Assembly: GCF_000400365.1 (NCBI RefSeq)
Contig: NZ_BAOG01000023.1
Span: forward strand, 53,704 to 117,703
Length of the DNA: 64,000 bases
Direction: 5' to 3'
Source of the DNA: Vibrio jasicida CAIM 1864 = LMG 25398
GTDB lineage: Bacteria; Pseudomonadota; Gammaproteobacteria; Enterobacterales; Vibrionaceae
Shown here one piece after another: positions 29,130-36,589 of the stretch (positions are counted from its first letter, which is position 1; each line of letters starts with the position of its first letter). Under the pieces are notes generated by a model, which was not told where the DNA came from, ran no database searches, and was given only the letters and a program-made list of their open reading frames with translations. Made by a program: the position numbers and the translations under genes.

Positions 29130-29455
29130 AGGGATCACCTGTTTTTGGGTTAGATGTTGGGGGAAGCGTTATCTATCCTAAAAACAGTACGGTAGATTTT
29201 TTGAGCACAACCTCACCAATTTACAGATAAAAATAGTGATCAACCAAGCACTTAAAGAATATCAAATCAGATGGTTAACGTAATCGACGTGCTTGATTAA
29301 CAAGTGAGCCTTTCCAGTAATCTGGTCAACAATTGATTAATCGTAATTGATTCATTAGTAAATAAAGAAGCGCCGTTGTACCACTGGTCGGGAACAGGAA
29401 GTGGTAGAGCAGTTCCGCCTAACCAAAGTTCCGTGTAGTTCTAATGGTCTGTGCT
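29130..29455. other. Spacer between EAL gene and ansB
   Basis: AT-rich region without a gene. A direct repeat AATTGATT separated by AATCGT occurs around 29331-29352. A weak hairpin (CCACT / AGTGG) at about 29379-29403 could stop EAL transcription. The ansB promoter should be here but no clear boxes were found. Confidence 0.4.
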
Positions 29456-31009
29456 TCAGTTAAATACAGGTTGAAGTTTTTGCAATTGGGATGACTGGCT
29501 TGATTGTACGTACTCAAGGAAGTCTTGTTTTGGTATAGGCTTTGAAAAGTAGAACCCCTGAATGTTATAGAACTCAAGCTCATGTAACACTCTCAGTTGA
29601 GAAGGATCTTCCACACCTTCGACTATGACCGACATATTTAAGGTTTGCGAAAGAGTATGAATGGCTTCGAGCAAAGGCTGGATGGTATGTCCGTTACTCA
29701 AGTTGTTCACAAAGACACGATCGATTTTTATGATATCAAATGGGTACTGAGTGATGAAATCTAAGCCTGAGTAACCGGTACCAAAATCATCAACAGCAAT
29801 TCGGATACCGAGCCTTGATAGGCGGTTCAAGTGTGCACGCAAGGTCAAGAATTCGTCATCATTGAATATAGCCTCTTCGGTAATTTCAAACACCAAACGT
29901 TCACTAGCTAGATAGTGATACTTCAATCGAGACTCGACTTCATTAATAAAATCTCCTCGAAGTATCAAAGAGCGACTCACGTTTACACTGATATAGCGCT
30001 CACTGAACATGATTTTGTTTTCGCTGATCATGGTGATTGCATTGTCTAAAACCAAGTAAGTGATTTGGTCTATCAAACCGACTTTCTCTGCCAAAGGAAT
30101 AAAAATACCCGGAGAGATAAACCCTTGTACTGGATCGTTCCAACGGACTAATGATTCTCCACCAATTACAGTTCTATCTCGCTGATCGACAATTGGTTGG
30201 TAGTGCACGCTCAAATTACGGCCTTTTATAGCTTGTGTTAGTGAGAATTCTAAACTGTTTTTGGCAAACTTCTTTGATGAGAAAAATAGGTGTATGACCA
30301 GAGCACAAGCCATGCCTAATAGTCCGATCCAGAGTTTGCTTGCCAAGTATTGCCAATAAAATGGAAAGCCTATTGTTGAGTAGACGGTAAATGGTAATAG
30401 TTTGGATGTGGCTTGCTCTTGCCTAAGTTCATTTTGAGTGATGGTGTTTATCGCCGTTCTATCAATGATGTCGATACGATAATGCATGTCACCAAAGCGG
30501 AAGATATCGGCAACCAATATTTGCAAGACTTGTTTTGGAAAGACGACGCTGATACCTCGATCTTTTTGTTCAGTGAAGAAAAGGATCAAGGCTTGATTGT
30601 TGGTAAGTGCCCTTTGAGTAAATGATAACGTAGCATGTATGTCGCTATCTCCCAAACGATTCAATATGCTGGAATAGATACGAAAAGAAGGATGTCGTTC
30701 ACTACTGGTACATAGAGCATTGCCATTCTGATCGAACGTAGAGATATCTTTCGCCATTCCTAAGCTAAAGATGCTTGTTCGTAAGTCATGAATTAGTTCA
30801 TCGCATGATTTAAGGAAGTACTTGTCATCTAACAAAGGGAGCAATTGCTGCACATTATCGCGCAACTCAGTTTCGATCGCCGAAACTGCTTGTTCTGTGA
30901 GCTTTTTATGATGTTGATTTGCGAGGGGGATAAAAGCCAACATTGAAATCGTAAATGATAGTAGGCCAACACCGACCAACTGAAAATTATTATTCCACTT
31001 CTTAGACAT
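29456..31009 (-). CDS. EAL-domain cyclic-di-GMP phosphodiesterase with CSS sensor
   Basis: 517 residues from the ATG at 31009; a GTG at 31033 is equally possible, and neither has a strong ribosome site. One helix near the N-terminus and another near residue 235 bracket a periplasmic domain with two cysteines, the second in LCTSS, matching the CSS-motif sensor of redox-responsive phosphodiesterases. The C-terminal EAL domain reads ESLVRW where the name motif lies, then FEITEE, DDFGTGYSGLDF and VEGVED. All main metal-binding acidic residues appear present, so it should degrade c-di-GMP. It is transcribed alone. Confidence 0.9.
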   Translation of the reverse strand: MSKKWNNNFQLVGVGLLSFTISMLAFIPLANQHHKKLTEQAVSAIETELRDNVQQLLPLLDDKYFLKSCDELIHDLRTSIFSLGMAKDISTFDQNGNALCTSSERHPSFRIYSSILNRLGDSDIHATLSFTQRALTNNQALILFFTEQKDRGISVVFPKQVLQILVADIFRFGDMHYRIDIIDRTAINTITQNELRQEQATSKLLPFTVYSTIGFPFYWQYLASKLWIGLLGMACALVIHLFFSSKKFAKNSLEFSLTQAIKGRNLSVHYQPIVDQRDRTVIGGESLVRWNDPVQGFISPGIFIPLAEKVGLIDQITYLVLDNAITMISENKIMFSERYISVNVSRSLILRGDFINEVESRLKYHYLASERLVFEITEEAIFNDDEFLTLRAHLNRLSRLGIRIAVDDFGTGYSGLDFITQYPFDIIKIDRVFVNNLSNGHTIQPLLEAIHTLSQTLNMSVIVEGVEDPSQLRVLHELEFYNIQGFYFSKPIPKQDFLEYVQSSQSSQLQKLQPVFN

Positions 31010-31033
31010 TGTTTTAAAGAATTGATTGGTCAC

Positions 31034-31406
31034 AGAATTAAATCGTGCAAGCAGGTAATGACATAAAACTATCTTAACCGTCTCAGTTTTAGGATTTGGT
31101 CAGCGTAAACTGTGATCGCTATCTTATAAAATATAGCTAAGTTACTATTTTAAAATAAAAAATGTCGATTTCATTCACCTTTTTTAAAGCTTAATGCATG
31201 TGCATGCATGAACGCTTTAGAGCGGTTTTTACCATTTCATTCAGTAGATAATCATCAAAAAATGACTTACACAAAATGCGATGGAAACGCACATTTTTTC
31301 ACGAGTGCTCTGACAATGTCCTAACGAAAACACAAATAACTTCGATTAATTTAGTCTCGGCAAACGTTTTCGTTGTGTGATATTCCACTATCAAGAGGTT
31401 AGAGAA
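31034..31406. other. AT-rich leader and promoter region
   Basis: No gene. It contains an alternating ATGCATGTGCATGCATG tract at about 31195-31211 and a short CGCT/AGCG hairpin followed by GTTTTT near 31213-31230. It separates the divergent EAL and zinc-ribbon genes and probably contains both promoters or a long leader. Confidence 0.4.
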
Positions 31407-31622
31407 ATGATCGCGAAAATTTACTCTGTTAAAGTGACTTGTCCGTGCTGTGGTGAGCTGCATACTCAACAATCGAAAGATTGGTTTATTGACCGAACTA
31501 CACCGTTCTTAGTTGGGGAGGGATATGACTTCCACTGCGGCTGTGGGCAGGAAGTTGAATTTTCTTTTTTGGCTCAACAACACGGTTCGATTGTCAGGCC
31601 GATGAGTGATTTAGGTATTTGA
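31407..31622 (+). CDS. Small zinc-ribbon-like protein
   Basis: 71 residues from the ATG at 31407, chosen for the AGAGG upstream. It has two cysteine pairs, TCPCCGEL and HCGCGQEV, 27 residues apart, arranged like a zinc ribbon. The rest is short beta-rich sequence, and the C-terminus SIVRPMSDLGI is acidic-neutral. I do not recognise the exact family. It could be a small regulatory or RNA/protein-binding factor. It is monocistronic with a long AT-rich upstream region. Confidence 0.65.
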   Translation: MIAKIYSVKVTCPCCGELHTQQSKDWFIDRTTPFLVGEGYDFHCGCGQEVEFSFLAQQHGSIVRPMSDLGI

Positions 31623-31690
31623 TACGAGAAACCTACAAGCATTCTTTTCTGCAACACTGGTTCGATGTATCTAACGATAAATAAGTTAAA

Positions 31691-31729
31691 AAAAAGCGGC
31701 TTTACCCCGGAAAAGATAAAAAGCCGCTT
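31691..31729 (-). terminator. Terminator of the PurA-like gene
   Basis: Minus-strand AAGCGGCTTT / AAAGCCGCTT stem followed by a run of eight T. It lies about 55 bases past the stop codon. Confidence 0.9.
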
Positions 31730-31784
31730 GCTAATATAACCAAGTACTTAATGTGACTTGGATATAGACGTGTTAATCCACGTC

Positions 31785-33041
31785 TTAACGCATAATCATT
31801 TGCTCGCGACCAGGACCAACAGAAACCATTTTCACTGGCACGCCCATTAGTTCTTCAATACGTAGAACGTATTTTTGTGCCGCAACTGGTAGCTCTTCGA
31901 ATTTACGGCAACCAGTAATGTCTTCGCTCCAGCTTTCCATCTTCTCGTAGATTGGTGCTAGAGCAGCCGTTTGAGGCCAAATTGGGTTTTCGCTGTGCTC
32001 GCCTTCGTAACCAACACAGATTTTTAGATCTTTAAGACCCGTTAGACAGTCTACTTTGGTCAGAGCGATTTCAGTCGCTGCTTGAAGCTCAACGCCGTTC
32101 TTAGTCGCTACTGCATCAAAGTAACCCATGTCACGTGGACGACCTGTTGTCGCGCCGAATTCACCCGCTAGTTCACGGAATGCATCTTGCTCTTCCATTG
32201 CAGTGATTAGCGTACCAGTACCTACTGATGAGCTGAACGCTTTTGCTACTGCAATAACACGCTCTGGACGCAGAGCAGGAAGACCACTACCGATACCTGC
32301 GTACATAGACACAACGTTTGAAGATGTTGTCCATGGGTACTCACCGTAAACAAGGTCACGGCCCGCACCTAACTGTGCTTCGAACAGTAGAGTTTGGTCT
32401 TTTGCTTGCAGCTCTTTTAGTGGAAGCGTTACGTTGCAGATAGCATCACGCCAAGGAGCTGATACTTCTAGCAACCAGTTCGCCATCTCTTCTGCGGTTT
32501 GCTCGAATTCGAACGTTGGGTAAAGTGCACGTAGTTGTGGAAGTTTCCAGTCCATCCAGAACTTGATGCGTTCTACTAGAACTTCTGGTTGTTTCAACCA
32601 ACCAACTAGGATGCCTTTTTTCATCACACGGTCACCGTATGCAGGTGCAATACCTTGACGAGTTGAACCGTATGCTTTGTCGCCTAAGCGTTGTTCTTCT
32701 AGCGTATCTTCTAGTGCGTGCAGAGGTAGGCACAGTGTTGCGCGATCAGAGATGCACATGTTCACTTTAACGCCCGCTTCCGCGACTTCCGCAATCTCCT
32801 CAGACAGCGACGCAGGGCTGATAACCATACCCGGACCTAAAACTGCCAAACAGTCAGGGTTGAAAACGCCACTTGGTAGCTGGTGCAGCTTGAACGTACC
32901 TAGGTCGTTAACTACGGTGTGACCCGCGTTGTTACCACCTTGGAAACGAATGCTTGCAGAAGCTTGCTCTGCCAAAAAGTCAACGATGCGGCCTTTGCCT
33001 TCATCACCCCAGTTTGCACCCACAACAACGATAGACGACAT
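31785..33041 (-). CDS. Adenylosuccinate synthetase paralogue
   Basis: 418 residues, slightly shorter than classic PurA (about 430). The P-loop-like GDEGKGRIVD with the catalytic Asp and the NAGHT motif with the catalytic His are kept, as are TTSSN, TTGRPR, TKVDCLTG and SVGPGR. But several substrate-pocket segments differ from E. coli PurA by recalled alignment: FEGAQG is FEAQLG (the Gln that contacts the nucleotides becomes Leu) and the IMP-binding GRGIGPAYEDK is RQGIAPAYGDR. It most likely forms adenylosuccinate from IMP, aspartate and GTP, or a related reaction. A GGAGAATG ribosome site precedes it. It is divergent from a LysR gene 107 bases away. Confidence 0.85.
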   Translation of the reverse strand: MSSIVVVGANWGDEGKGRIVDFLAEQASASIRFQGGNNAGHTVVNDLGTFKLHQLPSGVFNPDCLAVLGPGMVISPASLSEEIAEVAEAGVKVNMCISDRATLCLPLHALEDTLEEQRLGDKAYGSTRQGIAPAYGDRVMKKGILVGWLKQPEVLVERIKFWMDWKLPQLRALYPTFEFEQTAEEMANWLLEVSAPWRDAICNVTLPLKELQAKDQTLLFEAQLGAGRDLVYGEYPWTTSSNVVSMYAGIGSGLPALRPERVIAVAKAFSSSVGTGTLITAMEEQDAFRELAGEFGATTGRPRDMGYFDAVATKNGVELQAATEIALTKVDCLTGLKDLKICVGYEGEHSENPIWPQTAALAPIYEKMESWSEDITGCRKFEELPVAAQKYVLRIEELMGVPVKMVSVGPGREQMIMR

Positions 33042-33148
33042 AATTCATTCTCCAAAAACAGACCGGAAAATCTTAGGATGCTCGCATGAATAAGAGAAAT
33101 TAATTATACTCATTAACTTGATAAGAAAGTCATATCGGGTAATTTTCT

Positions 33149-34018
33149 ATGTTGGATTTGAACTGGTTACGTACGTTTGTCACCTTGGCAGAAGTAAAAC
33201 ATTTCGGAAAAACAGCGATTGAACTGCACATGACGCAGCCAAATGTCAGTCTTCACATCAAGCAACTAGAACAAGCCACTCGTACCAAGTTGATAGAGCG
33301 CAACCCTGTACAACTGACTCAGGCGGGTAAGCGGTTATTAGACACTGCCGAACACATGTTGAATGAGCTGCAAATCTGCCAATCCGATCTCAATGCCATT
33401 AATGACTTAACGCAAGGAACGCTCTCGATTGCGGCGAGTGACATTGTCTCGCGTCTGTTACTTATCAAGCCATTCCAGCAGTTCAAAAACGAGTATCCTG
33501 GTATCGACTTAGCACTGTTCAACACCACTTCATCGCAAGCGGTGGATTTGGTAAAAAGTGCTCGTGCTGACATCGGTTTTGTTATTGCGCAGAAAGAGAG
33601 TCAACCACTGCACTTTACGTCGCTGACCCAGATTCATTGGTGTGCCTTCGGTGACAATATTTTTGATTGGCGAGACAATAGCGAAGAAAACCAAACGCTG
33701 ATTTTGCTCGGTCACGATACCCGAACGCGTGAGTTGATTGACGCGTCTCTGCCAGAGCTAAACCTGCCAAAACATAGAGTCATGGAAGTGGGCAGTGTAG
33801 AGGCTCAAATTGATTGGGCAGAAGCCGGATTCGGAACCGCAATTGTGCCGGACTTCTCCCTCGATCCAAGATTGAAACTATCAAGAAAAGTGACGCCGTT
33901 ACCCAGCTTCCCCAACACCGATTTTGGCTACATTGTTCGCCAAAACCAAGTGCTGTCCAAAGCCGCAAAACAGCTCCTAAAATGGGTAGCTGAGAATGTG
34001 TCTGTGGTAGAGGTTTAA
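33149..34018 (+). CDS. LysR-family regulator beside the PurA paralogue
   Basis: 289 residues. Helix-turn-helix at residues 15-40 (HFGKTAIELHMTQPNVSLH), LysR-type effector domain after residue 90. It is divergent from the PurA-like gene and 4 bases upstream of the ribosome-recycling-factor-like gene, so it probably controls the former and is co-transcribed with the latter. The effector is unknown. Confidence 0.87.
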   Translation: MLDLNWLRTFVTLAEVKHFGKTAIELHMTQPNVSLHIKQLEQATRTKLIERNPVQLTQAGKRLLDTAEHMLNELQICQSDLNAINDLTQGTLSIAASDIVSRLLLIKPFQQFKNEYPGIDLALFNTTSSQAVDLVKSARADIGFVIAQKESQPLHFTSLTQIHWCAFGDNIFDWRDNSEENQTLILLGHDTRTRELIDASLPELNLPKHRVMEVGSVEAQIDWAEAGFGTAIVPDFSLDPRLKLSRKVTPLPSFPNTDFGYIVRQNQVLSKAAKQLLKWVAENVSVVEV

Positions 34019-34022
34019 CGGT

Positions 34023-34415
34023 ATGCAAGACACAACGATTACTATCCCTCTACCATCTTTGATTCATCGAATTGGTGGTGACCATGCTAAGCGAGCCAAA
34101 GCTATAGCCGCAGAGAACAAGTGCGAACTGAAGCGCATTCGACGCTCGCGTAATTGGCAAATCGCTGGAGAGGCTTTGGATTTAAAAGCGTTCCTCGACC
34201 ATATCAAAGCAGAAGAATCTGAGCCGATGCGATTTGTGATCAACAAAATGGAAGTTGGCCTGGCTAAGCACCGCGATAAGCTTGAACCTTTGGAAGCCAA
34301 GCTGATTCGATTCGTCTTGGAGAATCCAAACATTACTTTGGCGGAGCTAATGTCGGAAACCAACTGTACCATCGCCCAAGCTCGAACGGCACGTTTCGAC
34401 GCAGAGATGCTATAA
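34023..34415 (+). CDS. Ribosome-recycling-factor-family small protein (RRF_GI-like)
   Basis: 130 residues. It starts MQDTTITIPLPSLIHRIGG and continues with a basic, alpha-helical centre (KCELKRIRRSRNWQI). I associate this opening with a Vibrio family annotated as 'ribosome recycling factor' (RRF_GI) but it is not the true Frr protein. The last 60 residues look like a helix-turn-helix (LIRFVLENPNITLAELMSE). GAGGT precedes the start. It follows the LysR gene by four bases, so they form one transcript. Molecular function is not established. Confidence 0.6.
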   Translation: MQDTTITIPLPSLIHRIGGDHAKRAKAIAAENKCELKRIRRSRNWQIAGEALDLKAFLDHIKAEESEPMRFVINKMEVGLAKHRDKLEPLEAKLIRFVLENPNITLAELMSETNCTIAQARTARFDAEML

Positions 34416-34499
34416 ACCTGAAAGTTTCTTCTCCTATTCCCTGTCTATATAGGTAAGCGATTGATTATCAAACATCGGATAACGTAGAGAGGGAAGGTT

Positions 34500-34949
34500 A
34501 TGAAGCTGATATTGAAACTGTTGAGCGTATTCTTCATTTGGGGGAGTTTGACGCTTCCTGCTTTCGCTCTTGATCCTGTTTATAGCGACTTTCTCGGTAA
34601 AGCGATTCGTGGCTATGACCCTGTCGCCTACTTCACTCAATCAAAACCAGTCAAAGGTGACAGCGACTTTACTTACCGTTGGAATGATGCCAAATGGTAC
34701 TTTTCATCGGCTGAAAATCGAGATGCATTCGTGAAAAATCCTGAGAAATTTGCACCGCAATATGGCGGCTATTGTGCTTGGGCAGTGAGCAAAGGCTATA
34801 CCGCCAAGATAGACCCCAATGCGTGGAACATTCACGATGGAAAGCTCTACCTAAACTACAGCAAATCCGTTCAAGCCTCTTGGCAACAGGACATTCCGGG
34901 CAATATTGCGAGCGGGGATAAAAACTGGCTGAAGTTACTTGCAGAATAA
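34500..34949 (+). CDS. Secreted YHS-domain protein
   Basis: 149 residues with signal peptide MKLILKLLSVFFIWGSLTLPAFA. The YHS core is GYDPVAYFTQSKPVKG followed by WYFSSAENRDAFVKNPEKFAPQYGGYCAW (split here into two parts of the protein). YHS domains bind metals or act in metal-linked redox proteins; the single CAW cysteine is conserved in many. Exported location follows from the signal peptide. The gene ends in a terminator shared with DUF2058. The partner is unknown. Confidence 0.85.
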   Translation: MKLILKLLSVFFIWGSLTLPAFALDPVYSDFLGKAIRGYDPVAYFTQSKPVKGDSDFTYRWNDAKWYFSSAENRDAFVKNPEKFAPQYGGYCAWAVSKGYTAKIDPNAWNIHDGKLYLNYSKSVQASWQQDIPGNIASGDKNWLKLLAE

Positions 34950-34965
34950 CGAAGTCTAACAAGAT

Positions 34966-34992
34966 AAAAGGTCGCTATTACTGCGACCTTTT
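34966..34992. terminator. Bidirectional terminator between YHS and DUF2058 genes
   Basis: AAAGGTCGC and GCGACCTTT pair over a 7-base loop, with T runs on both strands; it separates two convergent genes. Confidence 0.9.
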
Positions 34993-35019
34993 TCAATTTT
35001 GGTTCCATGAAATGGAGCA

Positions 35020-35541
35020 TTACCACATCAGATCGTCTGGTACTACGAAATCTGCGTACGGGTCATCTTCTGCAGGGATATCCGCTTCTGGTTCTTTCTG
35101 TTCGATGATCACAGACTCGTCACGTTGAGCAATCTTGTTCGCAACAGGACGAGGAATGACCACATAGCTTTCACCAACGATGACGATTGCCAAGATGCCT
35201 TTGATCAACTGATCACGGACAAGTGAATCGACATAGAGAGATTTCACTAGCGTGCCGTGAGTGAAATTGTATTTGATGTCACCATCTTTCAAATCAAGCT
35301 TGTTCATTTCGATCAGCTGAATGATTTGCGCTTTAACTTCTTTGCTCAAACGCTCGTTGTTTTGCTGCTCGCTAAGTTGCTTGTCACGTTCTAACTGCTG
35401 ACGTTTGTTCTCTTCAACCGCCGCTTTTACTTCGCGGGCTTGAACGCGTGATTTTTTAGAGCCTTTCTTAGCTTTCTTCAGTTTTTTCTCGTTAACCAAG
35501 CCTGCTTTTAGCATCTGCTCTTGAAGGGTAAGTTTTGCCAT
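35020..35541 (-). CDS. DUF2058 family protein (YaiL-like)
   Basis: 173 residues starting MAKLTLQEQMLKAGLVNEKK. The first third is extremely Lys/Arg-rich and predicted to be a coiled coil (KKAKKGSKKSRVQAREVKAAVEENKRQQLERDK in successive parts). The C-terminal half contains IKYNFTHGTLVKSLYVDS and IVIVGESYVVIPRP. This is the gammaproteobacterial YaiL/DUF2058 family, described as nucleoprotein-associated. A GGATAG site precedes the start. It is monocistronic and convergent with the YHS gene. Confidence 0.9.
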   Translation of the reverse strand: MAKLTLQEQMLKAGLVNEKKLKKAKKGSKKSRVQAREVKAAVEENKRQQLERDKQLSEQQNNERLSKEVKAQIIQLIEMNKLDLKDGDIKYNFTHGTLVKSLYVDSLVRDQLIKGILAIVIVGESYVVIPRPVANKIAQRDESVIIEQKEPEADIPAEDDPYADFVVPDDLMW

Positions 35542-35968
35542 GTTCTATCCGGTTAGTGCGCAATTTTGTGCATTTTAACCAGTCAGAAGACGCAAAGGAA
35601 GAGGGAGAAGTCCTTCTCATTGATATTGAGTTCGCTAAGGTAAGGAGAACAATCGAAATGAGCAATGGTTAAAATATAGAACTTGATTCGATAAAAAATA
35701 GTAAAAATAAAGAGACTATCATTCTGTAATATAATTGAGTAATTATTAGATAATTCAAACGGCCTTTACTTTAGTGTGCTTATTGTTATTTATTCTTTGA
35801 TTTATTGTGAGGTTGATAATATTAGTAATCATTGATGTAGTTGATTTGTATTTTGTTGGTTTTAATTTTGTCGATGTCAGTCACAAAAAAAAGGCAGAGG
35901 AAAAAAACTCAATTTATGATCCTTTACCATAACTCGATAACCCTCATCGTTGAAATCTATTATTTGTA
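35542..35968. other. AT-rich regulatory region upstream of flotillin operon
   Basis: About 430 bases, much richer in A and T than neighbouring genes, with no open frame. A perfect TATAAT lies at 35730-35735 but no matching -35 hexamer was found at the usual spacing. High AT suggests silencing by H-NS-like proteins, which is inference. Confidence 0.45.
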
Positions 35969-36568
35969 ATGATCGATATATTGCTGTCCTTTCCGACCAA
36001 TGTGTTCTTTGTGCCGTTTGTTTTTCTTCTTTTGATTATGTGCATTGATCTCATCTTTAATGTTGTAGATGTGGCGGTCGCAGATATCGATTTATTTGAA
36101 TCGGGAAATCTATTTAGTGGTGGGCTCTTATTGCCCCCTATATTATCTAAAGTCCCACTAGCGGTGGGCCTGTGCGTGAGTTTCTTCTTTGCCACTATTC
36201 TGTCTTTCTATTTTTCTTCTTTTATAGATCAATACATTAGCACTACTACAGCGATGATTGCGAAAGTCGTTTCTATCCCTGTTAACTTCTATTTGTCTTT
36301 GTATATTAGTGCCAAGCTATTAAGCCCATTAGCGCCACTCTTTGATAAGAGTAAGGCGTTTGCAAAGGTCGATTTTGTAGGGATGAAAGCAAAAGTGCAC
36401 AGTGGTGAAGTGAATGCTCAACGCGGTGAAATTATTGTCCATCATAATGGCAGTGAATTCTTACTGGATGCCCGAATATTAGAGTCGGATGCACCCATTG
36501 AATATGGTAACGATGTCGTAATCGTTTCTCTAAATAAACAAAAAAAATATTACATTATTAATCAGTAG
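35969..36568 (+). CDS. YqiJ-like membrane protein with OB-fold (NfeD-like)
   Basis: 199 residues. Three hydrophobic segments (about residues 11-32, 62-86 and 96-122) are followed by a C-terminal beta-rich domain from about residue 127 (AFAKVDFVGMKAKVHSGEVN) matching the OB-fold of NfeD/YqiJ proteins. In E. coli YqiJ is encoded next to flotillin YqiK, and here the gene is 21 bases before a YqiK-type flotillin. It probably binds or anchors the flotillin at the membrane. No clear ribosome site precedes the ATG, which may be read weakly. Confidence 0.85.
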   Translation: MIDILLSFPTNVFFVPFVFLLLIMCIDLIFNVVDVAVADIDLFESGNLFSGGLLLPPILSKVPLAVGLCVSFFFATILSFYFSSFIDQYISTTTAMIAKVVSIPVNFYLSLYISAKLLSPLAPLFDKSKAFAKVDFVGMKAKVHSGEVNAQRGEIIVHHNGSEFLLDARILESDAPIEYGNDVVIVSLNKQKKYYIINQ

Positions 36569-36589
36569 CTAGAAAATTAAGGAGCAGCT

